A stretch of 64,000 nucleotides of DNA from Areca catechu (Eukaryota > Streptophyta > Magnoliopsida > Arecales > Arecaceae): positions 125,718,013 to 125,782,012 of the forward strand of contig CM038043.1 of the NCBI GenBank assembly GCA_021397845.1. The letters run 5' to 3'. The notes beneath the pieces were generated by a model. It made no database searches and was not told the origin of the DNA. It saw only the letters and a list, made by a program, of their open reading frames with translations. Each line of letters opens with the position of its first letter. Positions within the stretch are counted from its first letter, which is position 1. A program made the position numbers and the translations under genes. Below are positions 22,495 to 34,959 of this stretch, one piece after another.

Positions 22495-23858
22495 GGTTTT
22501 GATTATGACAAAATATTTAAGTATATTTAAGTACTAATTATGCATTAAGTGTGTAAATCAGATATAGGTACTCAAGATTTGAATTTAGAGAAGTTTTAGC
22601 ACTGGTGTAGCCAAGTGTCGACTAATGAAATCTAAGTATCGACTCAAAGTATCGACTCATGAACAGTGAAGTGTCAACTCAAGGCCGAGACCAAACAGGA
22701 TACAAAACATGGTGATTTCAGGAGTTTGGTCAAGTGTCAACTCATGGAACTAAAGTGTTGACTCAAGGTGTCGACTCACCAAATGAAGTGTCGACTCACC
22801 AGTGCAGAGCAGAAGACTTTGAAAGATATTTTTTGTCAAGTGTCGACTCAAGGAAAAGAAGCGTCGAATCAAGGTGTCGACTCACGAAGATCAAGTGTCG
22901 ACACTTGCTATAACGGCTAGTTTTTCTGAAGTACAAAACTTTCCCAACTTGGCTCCGCTGGCTATATTTTCTCTTCAATGGTCACAAACGGTCAAAAAGG
23001 TATGGAGGGCTATTTATACACCACCAAGCTCTTAGGGAAGAAAAGAATCCATTCTTTGAATGATAAATCCTTTGGTTTACATGAAAAAATATGTAAATGA
23101 TTTTTAAGGATTCAATATTGAGAGTGTTGAGCCCCCAAGGATTCAAAGTGAAGAGAGAGCTTCCAAGAGTGGCATCTTCAAGCATCCATTAAAGCTTCTA
23201 CAACATGGAGACAAGCTCAACAATAACAATCAAGTACTTCAAAGACAAATCAGCTTTTTGTAAGAAAGCTTTTATATTTTCATTGTTGAATTTGTACTTG
23301 TATTGCTTACTAGTTTCAATAGAATTCAAACTAGTATCTAGGTTGTTGGTAAGCCTATGTGATGAAAACCAACAAGAGTTTTGAATTGTGAGCCCGTGAA
23401 AACAAGTTGGATTGTTGGTTAACCCAGAAAACCATCAAGGTTGTTGGTTAGCCCGTAAAACCAACTAGGTTGTTGGTGAGCCCGTAAAACCAACTAGGTT
23501 CTTGGTGAGCTCGCAAAACCAAGAGATTTTTGGTGAGCCCATGAAAACCAAGGGATTTTTGGTTAGCCTATGAAAATCAAAGGGTTTTGACTTGTAAGCC
23601 CGGAAAGCAAGTTGGCTGTAATCTTGGTAATTATAGTGAATTCCCAAGGAGAACTTGGGAAATGGATGTAGGTGCCTTGGAGTACACCGAACCACTATAA
23701 ATCTTCATGTATTTGTGATTGCTTTCATTCTTGCATTTATTTCTTTATTTCCGTTGCACATTATTATCTTCCTCACAAACACATGCTTTGAATTGGCATA
23801 TTATTTGAAGCATTGCGAAAAAATTTTAAAGTCCAATTCACCCCCCTCTTAGGTTGCA
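22495..23858 (+). repeat. Sirevirus-type LTR (+) of the inverted block
   Basis: Begins TGTTGATTATGG and ends in the CACCCCCCTCTTAGGTTGCA region. A motif array of the form AAGTGTCGACTCA spans about 22613-22905, the GGTGAGCCCGTAAAACCAA array about 23339-23600, and CACTATAAAT lies near 23693. About 20 terminal bases found in the 25567 copy are missing at the junction. Confidence 0.88.
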
Positions 23859-25257
23859 TGCCAGAGATGATGATGCAACCCATGAGGGGGGGTGAATTGG
23901 ACTATAAAACTTTTTTGCAATACTTCAAATAATGTGCCAATTCAAAGCATGTGTTTGTGAGCAAGATAATAATATGCAAATAAATAAAGAAATAAATGCA
24001 AGAATGAAAGCAATCACAAACACATGAAGATTTATAGTGGTTTGGTGCACTCCAAGGCACCTACATCCACTCTCCAATTTTTCCTTGGAAATTCACTATA
24101 ATTACCAAGATTACAGCCAACATGCTTTCTGGGCTCACAAGTCAAAACCCTTTGATTTTCATGGGCTAACCAAAAATTCCTTGGTTTTCACGGGCTCACC
24201 AAAAACCCCTTGGTTTTCACGGGCTCACCAAAAATCCCTTGGTTTTGTGGGCTAACCAAGAACCTAGTTGGTTTTACGGGCTCACCAACAACCTTGTTGG
24301 TTTTACGGGCTAACCAACAATCTACATGGTTTTCTGGGCTAACCAATAACCCAACTTGTTTTCATGGGCTTACAAGTCAAAACCCTTGTTGGTTTTTATC
24401 ATATAGGCTCACCAACAACCTAGATACTAGTTTCAATTCCATTAAAACTAGTAAGCAATACAAGTACAAATTCAACAATGAAAATATAAAAGCTTTCTTA
24501 CAAAAAGCTGATTTATCTTTGAAGCACTTGATTGTTGTTATTGAGCTTGTTTCCATATTGTAGAAGCTTCAATGGATGCTTGAAGATGCCACTGTTGGAA
24601 GCTCCCTCTTCACTTTGAATCCTTAGAGGCTCAACACTCTCAATATTGAATCTTTAAAAATCCTTTACATATTTTTTCTTGTAAACCAAAGGATTTATCA
24701 TTCAAACCATGGATTCTCTTCTTTCCCAAGAGCTTGGTGGTGTATAAATAGCTCTCCATACCTTTTTGACCATTTGTGACTGTTGGGGGAGAAAATATAG
24801 CTATTGGAGCCAAGTTGGGGAAGTTCTGCACTTTAGAAAATCTAGCCGTTACAGCAAGTGTCGACACTTGATCTTCGTGAGTCGATATCTTGAGTCAACA
24901 CTTCATTTCCTTGAGTCAACACTTGACAAAAAATATCTTATGAAGTCTTCTGCTCTGCACTGGTGAGTCAACACTTCATCTGGTGAGTTGACATCTTGAG
25001 TCGACACTTTAGTTCCGTGAGTCGATACTTGATCAAACTCCTTAAATCACCACGTTCTGTATCCTGTTTGATCTCAGGCCTTGAGTTGATACTTCACTAT
25101 TCATGAGTCGACACTTTGAGTCAACACTTAGCTACACCAGTGTTAAAACTTCTTTAAATTCAAATATTGAGTACCTATATCTGATTTACATACTTAACGC
25201 ATAATTAGTACTCAAATATACTTAAATATTTTGTTATAATCAAAACCAGAGTCAACA
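23859..25257 (-). repeat. Sirevirus-type LTR (-), 3' LTR of a compact element
   Basis: Reverse complement of the LTR at 22495. On the minus strand it starts TGTTGACTCTGG at 25257 and is preceded by a polypurine tract in the internal region. The array units occur in complement at about 24140-24420, and GTCGAC-like motifs at about 24860-25135. Confidence 0.88.
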
Positions 25258-25566
25258 ATCTCTTCTTTTTTGATAATGACAGAACCTTTAAGTATATAAA
25301 CAATGTAAGCTCAAAAATAAACATAACATGCTCCAAAGGACTAACAATAAGCATAGAGCAATGTAGTAATGAAAAAATATTGAGCTCCCCCTCAAAATAT
25401 GATCTAAAAATAATTTTTCAAAAGCTCCCCCTCAACATATGATTTATAAATTATTTTCAAAGTTTTTCAAAAAATTCAAATTTTCAAATTTTCAAACTTG
25501 GGCTACCATGATCTTTAACTCAAAACTGTTAGATTTTCAAGAAGAGTACCCAGCTCTGATACCAAT
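25258..25566 (-). other. 309-bp internal region with PBS and polypurine tract only
   Basis: On the minus strand TGGTATCAGAGCT (complement of 25552-25564) is an exact initiator tRNA-Met primer-binding site, two bases from the right LTR, and AAAAAAGAAGAGAT (complement of about 25258-25272) is the polypurine tract at the left LTR. Between them are two GAGGGGGAGCT purine tracts (complement near 25384 and 25423). There is no ORF. Together with its LTRs this is a minimal, non-autonomous retrotransposon. Confidence 0.88.
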
Positions 25567-26896
25567 TGTAAGCCAGGGATAATGATGCAACCCAAGATGG
25601 GGGGTGAATTAGACTTTAAAACTTTTTCGTAATACTTCAAATAATGGGCCAATTCAGAGCATGTGTTTGTGAGCAAGATAATAATGTGCAGCAAAAATAA
25701 AAAAATAAATGCAAGAATGAAAGCAATTACAAATACATCATGATTTATAGTGGTTCGGTGCACTCCAAGGCACCTACATCCACTCCCCAAGTTTTTCTTG
25801 GGAATTCACTACAATCACCAAGATTACAGCCAACTTGTTTTATGGGCTCACAAGTCAAAACCCCTTGGTTTTCACGGGCTCACCAAAAACCCCTTGGTTT
25901 TGCAAGCTAACCAAGAACCTAATTGGTTTTATAGACTCACCAACAACCTAGTTGGTTTTGCGGGCTAACCAACAACCTTGATGGTTTTCCGGGCTAACCA
26001 ACAACCCAACTTGTTTTCACGAGCTCACAAGTCAAAACCCTTATTGGTTTTCATCACATAGGATCACCAACAACCTAGATACTAGTTTCAATTCCATTGA
26101 AACTAGTAAGCAATACAAGTACAAATTCAATAATGAAAATATAAAAGCTTTCTTACAAAAAGCTGATTTGTCTTTGAAGCACTTGATTGTTGTTATTGAG
26201 CTTGTCTCCAATGGATGCTTGAAGATGCCACTCTTAAAAGCTCCCTCTTCACTTTGAATCCTTGGAGGCTCAACACTCTCAATATTGAATCCTTAAAAAT
26301 TCTTTACATATTTTTTCTTGTAAACCAAAGGATTTATCATTCAAACCATGGATTCTCTTCTTCTCCAAGAGCTTTGTGGTGTATAAATAGCCCTCCATAC
26401 TTTTTTGACCATTTGTGACCGTTGGAGGAGAAAATATAGCTATTGGAGCCAAGTTGGGAAAGTTTTGTACTTCAAAAAAACTAGCCATTATAGTAAGTGT
26501 CGACACTTAATCTTCATGAGTCGACACCTTAAGTCGACACTTCATTTTCTTGAGTCGACACTTGATAAAAAATATTTTCTAAAGTCTTCTGCTCTACACT
26601 GGTGAGTCGATACTTTATCTGGTGAGTCGACACCTTGAGTCGACACTTAACCAAACTCCTGAAATCACTACGTTCTATATCTTGTTTGGTCTCAAGCCTT
26701 GAGTCTACCCTTCACTATTCATGAGTCGATACTTTGAGTCAATACTTAGATTTCATGAGTCCATACTTTGCTGCACCAGTGCTAAAACTTCTTTAAATTC
26801 AAATCTTAAGTACCTATATCTGATTTACACACTTAATGCATAATTAGTACTCAAATATACTTAAGTATTTTGTCATAATCAAAATCAGAGTCAACA
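25567..26896 (-). repeat. Sirevirus-type LTR (-), 5' LTR of the compact element
   Basis: In plus coordinates it starts TGTAAGCCAGGG and ends GAGTCAACA. It carries the same arrays as its partner (GGTTTT...GGGCTCACCAA units about 25840-26070; GTCGAC motifs about 26495-26770). Slightly shorter than its partner (1330 versus 1399 bp). Confidence 0.88.
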
Positions 26897-27306
26897 AGCA
26901 ATCTATTGGAAAAGTTCCAAGTAACATGCCATGGCTAATTCTATTTTCAATATAGAGTATATTATAACATCCAATGCTGCAAAGAAAGCTATTTGACTAT
27001 GAAAGTTCATCACTGAGCTTGGTGTAGCAACCTCCATTGATGGCCTAATTCTCTTATATTATGATAGCACCAGGGCCATAAATCAAGTGAAAGAACCAAA
27101 GGCTCATTAGTGAACCAAGCACATTATGCATCATTTTCACCTTGTCTAGGAGATAGTGGATTGAGGTGACATTGACCTTCAGAAGATTGATGAAAAGAAA
27201 ACTTGGCTAATAATTTACTAAAGCCCTTAAATCAAAGAGCTCAATGACCACAAGTGAAAGATGGATATTCAATAATGTTCCAATTGGCTCTAGTATAAGT
27301 GAGAAT
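26897..27306 (+). pseudogene. pol: Element B pol, RNase H C-terminal part, broken
   Basis: Continues the RNase H cut at 22494. Recognisable pieces are YWKSSK (about 26904), KFITELGV, LLYYDST and TKHIMHHFHLV near 27120, ending about 27270. Each has a counterpart in B' (44981-45259). Multiple stops. A short purine-rich stretch (AAGTGAGAA) precedes the LTR. Confidence 0.85.
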
Positions 27307-29736
27307 TGTTAAAAAATATGTCCTACGGCCAATCATCTAGGTTATAGATGGTAGAGTTTTTATAATCTGTACATGAATCATTTATAAAATAAAATTTATT
27401 TTTTAGTAATTCATCTCTTTTTGCACCTTTTTTTGAACTCTTTTGAGATGAAGTCCTTAGAACTACTTTAATTTGATGAAGAAGGATTTATCGAGTAGTT
27501 CTTAAATATGTTTGCAACCAAATAATATGTTGTTACCTAGGATGATAATGTTTATTGAGTATAGGTCATTGTATACTATATGGATTGGTTATCCTCATAA
27601 CCAAGGAGTATAAAGATACTAGTATGGCATGCATGTGAGTGTAGGTATACATTGCACTGAACATGATCAACTTTATTGAGTACTCTACTATCGAGAGTAT
27701 TTCATAGAAGGATATAGATATAAGTATCCCTTCGACCTGAGATCATTCCAGTGATTTGCAAGCAACTCATTATACTTAAGTACCGGACTATCTGGATTTC
27801 TAATCCAGTGATGGAAGGTTACTGAGTGCAATCAAGTACTTGTTAAGTTAATGATGACTTAAGGTGGAATTGACCACTCCAAGATGTTGGAGGTAATGCT
27901 CTACTATGTTTCAATTTAGCAAGATCTTGGTCAGGAAAATTCTTATGAGGAGTCATAGGATTTAGTAAATTAAGACATATTTGGATGTGTTATTGGGAGT
28001 TGGCAATTAACTCTAAAATCATTATGATCATTAAGGTCAAAGGGATGGATTTATGGAAACTATATGCCTGGGTTCTTGAATGTTGCTTCATAAACATTCA
28101 ACCTATCCAAACATCGGGCACCATTACTAGATGGTTGATCAATTAGTTCAAATATTGGTTCTTAGATTACCAGCTTAGTGTTTGAACCTATGGGGTCAAA
28201 CAAAATAGAAGTTTCTAACTGATCATGATGGCTAACTAACTATTAAGAATCATTTAGTAGCAAACTTATAAATATGATGAGCAATTAATCCTATACAAAT
28301 ATTATAAATTAATAATTAATTAATTATAGAAAAATTAATTAATAATTAGATTGATAATTTACTTATTTTGATTAATTGAAGAGATTTAGGTCAAGTCTAA
28401 TTGAATTTGGTTCAATTAGAATTCTCCCGATTATGTTATTCGATGACCTAATCGCTAAGGATTTCTAATTATGATTTGATTCAAACTTGGGCTCAGTTAA
28501 TTCTAGATTTAATTAAAATTTAATTAAGCATAATTGATACCTAATTAGATTGAGTACAAGTTGGTTAAATCAATTATAACTAAATTAGTTTTGATTCTTA
28601 ACTAATTTTGGTCATAGCTTGATCAAACCCTTATCTAGCCTAACTAGGTTTTTTAATGGATTTCTCCAAGCCATTTATTTGATTGAATTCATAGAGAATT
28701 TATGCCAAATATATTTTCACTTCCTCCATCCTTTCTTATCTAATTTTGATTAATTTAAGATAATTTTTAAATTAAAAGGGAAAAGTTTGACTAGGAATCA
28801 AACTCGTTGACTTTTCCTATTTCTACTTGGTCTTAAACTCTCAAAAACTTATCCATTATTATTGCTAGTTTTTTTTTTGAAAAATCTAGATAACACATGT
28901 ATTGAAAAGAGGGCCCTTTTACTAATGATTTGAGATAAAAATTTATGGATTTTTTATGGGATTTTTGATGGGGCATAGAATTATATATTAAGAGTAGTCA
29001 AACTAGGTATATGCTTCCTAATCCTATCAAAAGTCCATTTAATCCTATCCTAATCCACACACTAGTTTTTCCTAGAATTGTTTTGGAATTATGTGACTAT
29101 AGTGGCTTTAAATTATCATGTAATCTAATGAGAAAGACCATAAGAAAAATAAGAGAGGTGGGCGTGAGTTCTTAATTGGCATGAGAAATTTATTTTGGGT
29201 GCTAGGGTTGAAGGAAGAAGAAAAAGAAGAGAAAGTTAGTAGAAAGGGATTTCTTATGTTTAGTTTTCTTCGTGCTTGATCTAGACTTCTTCATCCTCTT
29301 CTTGGATTTTTTAGAAGGCTCAAGAAATAAATTACTTTTAGTCATCTAGTGGCCTTCGAAGAGATCTAGCAGTCTGGGGAGGTTGATCACATCAGAGCTT
29401 CGTGTAGACAATTATAGAGGCTGGATACCCTTTGCAGCTATGAAGCAACATGGAGAGTTCCTACCATGTGCCATCAGTAGCTGTGATCATCAACCCACAA
29501 TCAAGTATAAAATTAGATTTTATATTATTTATAGATTATATATACTACATGTATTAGGTAGATCGATGCATGCTAATTTTGTAATCTATTGCATATCATG
29601 TTATGATCTTGCTTAGGATTTATTAGAATTATTCTAAATGCATGTTTTCTATTTAAAATAGTTTTAAAATAGATGTATTTCCACTATGAATTATAAAAAA
29701 AATTCATGCATGAAACCCTAGGCATTTTTTCCAACA
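27307..29736 (+). repeat. 3' LTR of element B, 2430 bp
   Basis: Starts TGTTAAAAAATATGTCC just after the RNase H tail and purine tract, and ends TTTTTTCCAACA. The same LTR occurs inverted at 41129-44961 (B') and in pieces at 49540-50444 plus 56993-57781. No conserved ORF; open frames inside are not shared between copies. The 5' LTR of B is not in the window. Confidence 0.85.
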
Positions 29737-30553
29737 TAGTCTGCATGTCAAAAAATCCAAACTCCAATCTCTGAAGCACTCTATCAATATCTATAGATGC
29801 TAAAGAACCTCCAAGCAACTGCTCTATAAGTCATCGTATATTAGTGACCTCAATTTTTAGCCCATCAACCCTACTAGACAATGTCTGAATCTCAGCTTTG
29901 ATAGATTAACTCACTAGCTCAACTATCATCTAAATTAAAAGACTATCCAATCCTATTGAGGGGCAAGAAGTGCCAAGAGTACTAGGTGATGCAGTACGGA
30001 TGTTTGATGGTCCAGTTGCTATCTCGGGTGCTCTGGGTGATGATGGCTTATCTCTTTGAGGTGAATCTGTAGGTCCTCCATCAATAGGTGTAGGATCTCT
30101 ATTAGAGTCAAAATTAGGCTCCTGACAGATGCTCGATGTACCCAATGACCTCCAATCTTTCAGTACCCCATACAATGAAAGGATCGATCATCGTAGGTTT
30201 CAGAATGTACTAACTCCTTGAAGGTCTCCCCCTCAAGGGGTACACCAAACTCTCTAAATACTCGTATCAAGGCCATTTTGTATGGAAGACATAATGTCCT
30301 ACTGCTCGCTACCTCCTGCATCTGATAGAACATGATATCAGGTTTATAACAATCCCTCTAATTAGAGCTACCATCAGCATCAACTTTATCTCTATGATGA
30401 TATCAAATAAAAAAATCACCCAATCTTGGGCACCAAAACTATCCAATTACATGATGCAATATTCTTATCTCAATAGATAACTAGTTTGCCATCACCACTG
30501 AAATGCCTCTCACATCTGAAAGAATAGTATCCTACAAGCCAATCATATTTTAT
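29737..30553 (-). pseudogene. Antisense Sirevirus env-like remnant
   Basis: On the minus strand a broken frame near 30150-30300 contains VPLEGETFKELVHSETYDDRS and MGY, lining up with the DLSNKISKPLH ... RMGYKLQEGEW segment of the env-like ORF of element A. A Pro/Ser-rich stretch follows (open at 29930-30175), and then a short Leu-rich segment. Stops and shifts are frequent. The alignment is by eye and moderate in strength. Confidence 0.5.
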
Positions 30554-30558
30554 ATGTG
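30554..30558. repeat. Target-site duplication, left copy (element C)
   Basis: ATGTG, identical to 38884-38888. Confidence 0.9.
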
Positions 30559-32368
30559 TGATCGCTATCATAGACGGTCAAAAATAATTTACTAACTCAA
30601 CTCTATAGCTAGGGTGAGTCGGGATCGTATCCTCAGGGATCGGTTGGGATTATGTTCACTTTTAGGATTATTTAATTAGAGATTAAATAGGTTAGAGAGA
30701 TAAAAGAGTGAGAATATGATTATACTAAGAACAATAATTAAATAAAGTAGGAAATCAATATGAAAGATGTCTTGGATTTCGATTTGGTATTTGGTATTAT
30801 ATTAAGTATTTATTCAATATGTAATTTGTAAATTATGATCGATCCCCGAGCATAGCCTATCTTGCTAGACCTTGATCTGCTCCTACATAGCCATAGGCTA
30901 TTCAAAATCTCTAATCATATAAATAAAATTTTCTATAATCAAATTCCGAGCATAACCTACTCGCTGAGCATGAATCGTATCCTATGATCACGACTCGTTT
31001 CTATGTAGTCATAGGCTATTCTAAAATCTAACTATAGTAGAGACATGCAGAATACTACTTGAATTAATGGAAAATAATTTTATTCATGGAAAGCAAACAT
31101 TACATCAAGCACTAATTACATTAAAAAAATATAAAATATAAATACTAGAAACCTCATCTATTCTCCAAAGATTGGTATACCTTAGCTACTCATGCTCTTC
31201 CCTTCCTCTACTTCCATGCCAAGGCTCTGGAGGGACTCCAGGGAGTTGATTCCCTAGGTAGAGGCATAAGAGCCTTTTTGTATGGTTTTATAGGAGGGAG
31301 ATTTTTATGGGTATCCGATGTGGGACTAAACATACAAATCACACAGGTGGCTAGGATTTAACTTTATAGGACTCAACAGTTAGATGGTAAACCCAAATCC
31401 TAGTTGAACTAGATTTCAGAATCCTACTTCAATTGGTGCTTGATTGGTTGAGCATTGGTCACCATCGAATCTTAATCGGAGGTCTAGAAATCAACCATAT
31501 CTTGGAAATCAATATGAACCGTTGAATGCCTTGATTACTCTCTAAGATCCATGCTGATTCCTCCTTCCTTGATTGGATTCGTCCTATTGCTCAGTGCCGC
31601 CATCATCTCCCTTGGGTGGCAGCCACCATTGCTAGAAATTTGCCGACCTTACCCTCGAGACCTTGCTGTCATCGTCACCTCGCACCACCATCACCGAAAC
31701 CTCATCGGAGCTGCTGAAACCACCACCACCATAGGGAAGAAGATGAGTGATGCTCGATGGTGGAGATGGAAGAATGATCAGGGAAGGTGGTCGAAGATGG
31801 GAGAATGGCTGGGGATGATGGCCGGAGATGGGAGAGCGGTTGGGGATGGTGGATCCGATGGTGTTTCTCTGGCATGGATAGCAGCAACAGTGTGGAACAA
31901 GGAAACCATGTGGAACAAGGAAACCCATGAGGAATGGTAGCTTCTAGTGGTTCTCCGGGCAAAGGAGGTGGCCAACGATGAGCTCTAGGGATGGATGATG
32001 CCAGAGAAGAAAAGATCTGGCAAAAAGCTAGCTGGAATCACCCCACGATCCACGGTTCTGCATCGTGGACTGACCAAAATGGCTTCCCATGGTTCGACAA
32101 GCGTTATGTGGACCAAGCAACTGATCTCTGATGGATCGGCTGCTTTAAATTTTGTGTAATTCCTTTATCAAATTTTCAAAAATCTATTCTGGACTTGTTT
32201 TAAATTCAATTCACTTTAAACTTCTTTCTTTTAAACCCATAAATCTAGCTTTTTATGTTGGTGCTCTTCTTTCCTACAAAAAATGTATAAAAGTATCAAT
32301 TCAAAATAACTAAAGATAATTTAAGTATTTAATTAATACTTTTATATAGGTATATAATACAGTTATCA
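30559..32368 (-). repeat. 3' LTR of element C
   Basis: TGATCGCTATCA ... GTTATCA in plus coordinates, 1810 bp. It contains the passage with AAGAAGATGAGTGATGC and a GGTGGA-rich stretch near 31740-31860, which keeps frames open on both strands (for instance 31551-31940). Those frames are broken in the other LTR, so they are not genes. Confidence 0.9.
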
Positions 32369-32384
32369 CACCCCCAACTTGAAC
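32369..32384 (-). other. Polypurine tract of element C
   Basis: On the minus strand GTTCAAGTTGGGGGTG lies directly before the LTR start TGATAACTG. Confidence 0.75.
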
Positions 32385-33539
32385 TTTGCTCATTCTTGAG
32401 TAAAGTAGATAAATTAGCTATGTGTATCAACCTATCCTTGAATTGAAAGTTGACTTAGGTAATCCTAAAGGCAGCTAATACCTGGCTAAACTGTTAAAGA
32501 GATACTTTATTGGATTATTGAGTCAACCCAATTAGTTGTTGAGTGTTGACTATAGAAATCTTTAAAGGTCTTCCTTACCATCTTCCCAACTTACTCTTTA
32601 AATCCTCTAACTTGATTTGAGTTAGGTTTGTTGTCTTTTTATACTTCAGTCCTTTTGTTTCCTTTTTTATTTTCTTTTTTTTTGAGTCTAGTGTAATGTC
32701 CTAACCTCTTAAGTATTAGCATCCTCACCTTTTGATGTGAATCACAACACTTACTTAGGCGAAGGGGCCCAGTTACTTAGTGGGGTGCCATTGCTTAACA
32801 AATCTCTTGACCTTCTCATCTTTTGATGCAAACCACAATGCTTACTTAGGCAAGGGGCCCGGTTATTCAATAAGTGTTCAGGAAGAGCTGTGAGGTCAGA
32901 CTGACTCTCTAATAATTTTTTTTCTTTTTTTTTATAAAGGACTTTTTGTATATCTCAACATTTCCACCCATACTCTCAATAAGCATATTCTTTATTGAGA
33001 TAAGAAGGAAAAGAATTCTGGAATCACTCCTAAAATTTAATGTGGTCAACACCCTACCATTTATCAAGTTTTCTTAGTGATTTGTCCCTTAGTATCTCTA
33101 AAACTATCTAGGCTGTTAATTAATTATTGATTATGGTGCCTAGTTAACTCTAATTCGAGACAACAAATAAGTATACATAACATAATCATTTTTAACTGTA
33201 CTCGAAGATCTAAGCAAGTTAAGTTTTTCTCCCCCCTAACTTAATCTACATTGTCCTCAATGGAGTAGGAAAGAAAATAAGCACATTAGAAAAGAGAGAA
33301 TACACCTGGGGGAGTGTACTTCGGTAGTTGAAGAGGGTTTCCTGAAGTAGCAAGCTCATATTCTTCCACCTAAGTTTCTATAATTATACTGAAAAAAAGA
33401 TGAGATTGTTGGGTTGCCTTCTAACCAGTGCTAAGTTTAATGTCTTCAACCAGACTTAGTGGATCTTTTAGATTATACTAGTTGATACATTCACTAAATT
33501 ATTAGGTATACCTAGCCATGGCGGATGGTTGGATGAAGT
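32385..33539 (-). other. Non-coding 3' internal region of element C
   Basis: No ORF. It includes a minus-strand passage near 33412-33430 (ACTGGTTAGAAGGCAACCCA) like the GGGAGGCAACCC sequence that often follows the coding part in Tat/Athila elements, two copies of a segment on CTTAGGCGAAGGGGCC near 32755 and 32845, and T-rich runs near 32665 and 32920. Confidence 0.6.
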
Positions 33540-34773
33540 CTAGTCAGTAATATTCCATACAAGATTTCTTTTATATGTATCTACAAGATGTATCTCCTGA
33601 TAGTAGGTACCAGGAGCTTGCTTGGCATGTAGAGTAGATGTTGGTTCTAGTATAGGGGCTAGGTAAAAATTAGAGGACATAGCAAATTGCTCAAACTTCG
33701 GTGTCCAAGGTGGATCTAACAAATTACTCTGCTTCTCCACGTTATCTATTCCAGTGCAGTTCAAATGTTTGTGGGACGGGTCCCCTATAAAGTTGTCAAG
33801 GCTATTGTATCTAAAAATCACATTACTTGGTTCTTGAAATGATAATTTGGTTAGGAAGTCTACTAGTAGATCCAAGATTGTTTCTTCAATAGCTTCTTTG
33901 GATTCATTCGGTTAACCTACAAATTGGGTTTCCTGGTAAGGGATTGTATCATGGGTCCTTTCCCATGACTATGACTGGCTCTTGTTTCGGTGTAGGTAGG
34001 GTTTCTAATGAAGAAGCTATTGGTGTATCAGAGAGAGGGGACATCTGCTCATATTTCATGGTCCATGGAGGAGTGGAAGTGGGTGGTTCTAATAGTGCAT
34101 TCACTTCATCCATGTACCCGTATATGTCAAAGTTGTCCAAATCAAAATGGGCTAAATAGGCTTGCTAAAGGTCTTGCAAAGGCATGATAGGAGTGGTATC
34201 TTCTACAAGTTTTTCTAGTGCATTTACTTCAACAAACCTATCACTTTGTGGTCCCGTGATTGCATTAAATATATTCAGCCTTAGCATTTTATTCCCAAAT
34301 GACATGTCCATGGCTCCCATCCTATAGTTTATACAAACATTGGCTGTTGCAAGGAAGGGTCAGTCTAAAATAATTGGGATTTGGCTAGGGTCACTTCCTG
34401 AGTCCATATCTAATACAATAAAGTCTACAGGAAAGTAGAATTCATATACCTTGACTAACACATCTTCAATTATTTTCAGTGGTACCTTAAAAGATCTATC
34501 AGCTAGTTGTAGGGTTACCGACGTGGACTTTAGTGCTCCAAGCCCAAAAGGTTTATATATTAAACTTGGAAAGTGGTTGACACTTGCTCTTAAGTCCAGT
34601 AAGGCTTTCTTAATGGTTAAGCCCCCTATAACACAAGAAATGATAGGGGTACCAAGATCCCTAAGCTTGGGTGGAGTTGTGTGTTGAAAGACTAAGCTAG
34701 CTTGCTCAGTTAGGTGGACTATTTTTCGAATGTGTGCCTGACATCTACCTTTATGGGTGCACAAATCCTTCAA
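33540..34773 (-). pseudogene. Element C protease and C-terminal extension, damaged
   Basis: The 34360-34773 frame is a retropepsin-like protease of Tat/Athila type: KKALLDLRASVN, TSVTLQLADRSFKVP and PVDFIVLDM. The active-site Gly of the usual D-x-G-A motif is Arg (DLRAS), so it is probably inactive. Beyond a stop, frames at 33949-34140 (DIYGYMDEVNALLEPP) and 33540-33875 (LDPPWTPKFEQF, LAPILEPTS) continue a linker that would lead to RT in autonomous relatives. No RT follows. Confidence 0.75.
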
Positions 34774-34959
34774 AAATTTAGCATATGTTAGGACCTGCTT
34801 GATGGCATCTAAGAGTGGAAGATTGATATGGACTTTTTAGAATAATTCAAGCATTTCATTCATCTTGGCCCCCATCTTGTTTGAAGGAAGAGGTTTTTCT
34901 AGAGCACTTAGATATGGACTCTAATCACAGGTGCTGAAAAAATTGGATCATTCCTCTCC

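Larger units (their letters stand above)
22495..26896. mobile_element. Inverted block of three Sirevirus-type LTRs inserted in element B
   Basis: The order is LTR(+) 22495-23858, LTR(-) 23859-25257, a 309-bp internal region, and LTR(-) 25567-26896. Both outer ends are LTR 5' ends (TGTTGA ... TCAACA), and the two left LTRs meet 3' end to 3' end around the centre near 23859. The block sits in the RNase H region of element B with a near-matching 5-bp duplication, so it behaves as one insertion. It has no coding sequence. Possible origins are a later inversion, insertion of one element next to another, or an unusual integration of linked cDNAs. Confidence 0.8.

Noticed and set aside
25257..25566. 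The CTCTGATACCA string as a tRNA gene remnant
   Set aside because: It is the complement of a primer-binding site placed two bases from an LTR; no tRNA-like arms around it.
31551..31975. ORFs on both strands inside the element C LTR
   Set aside because: Not preserved in the other LTR copy (38160-38600), so they are chance frames in LTR sequence.
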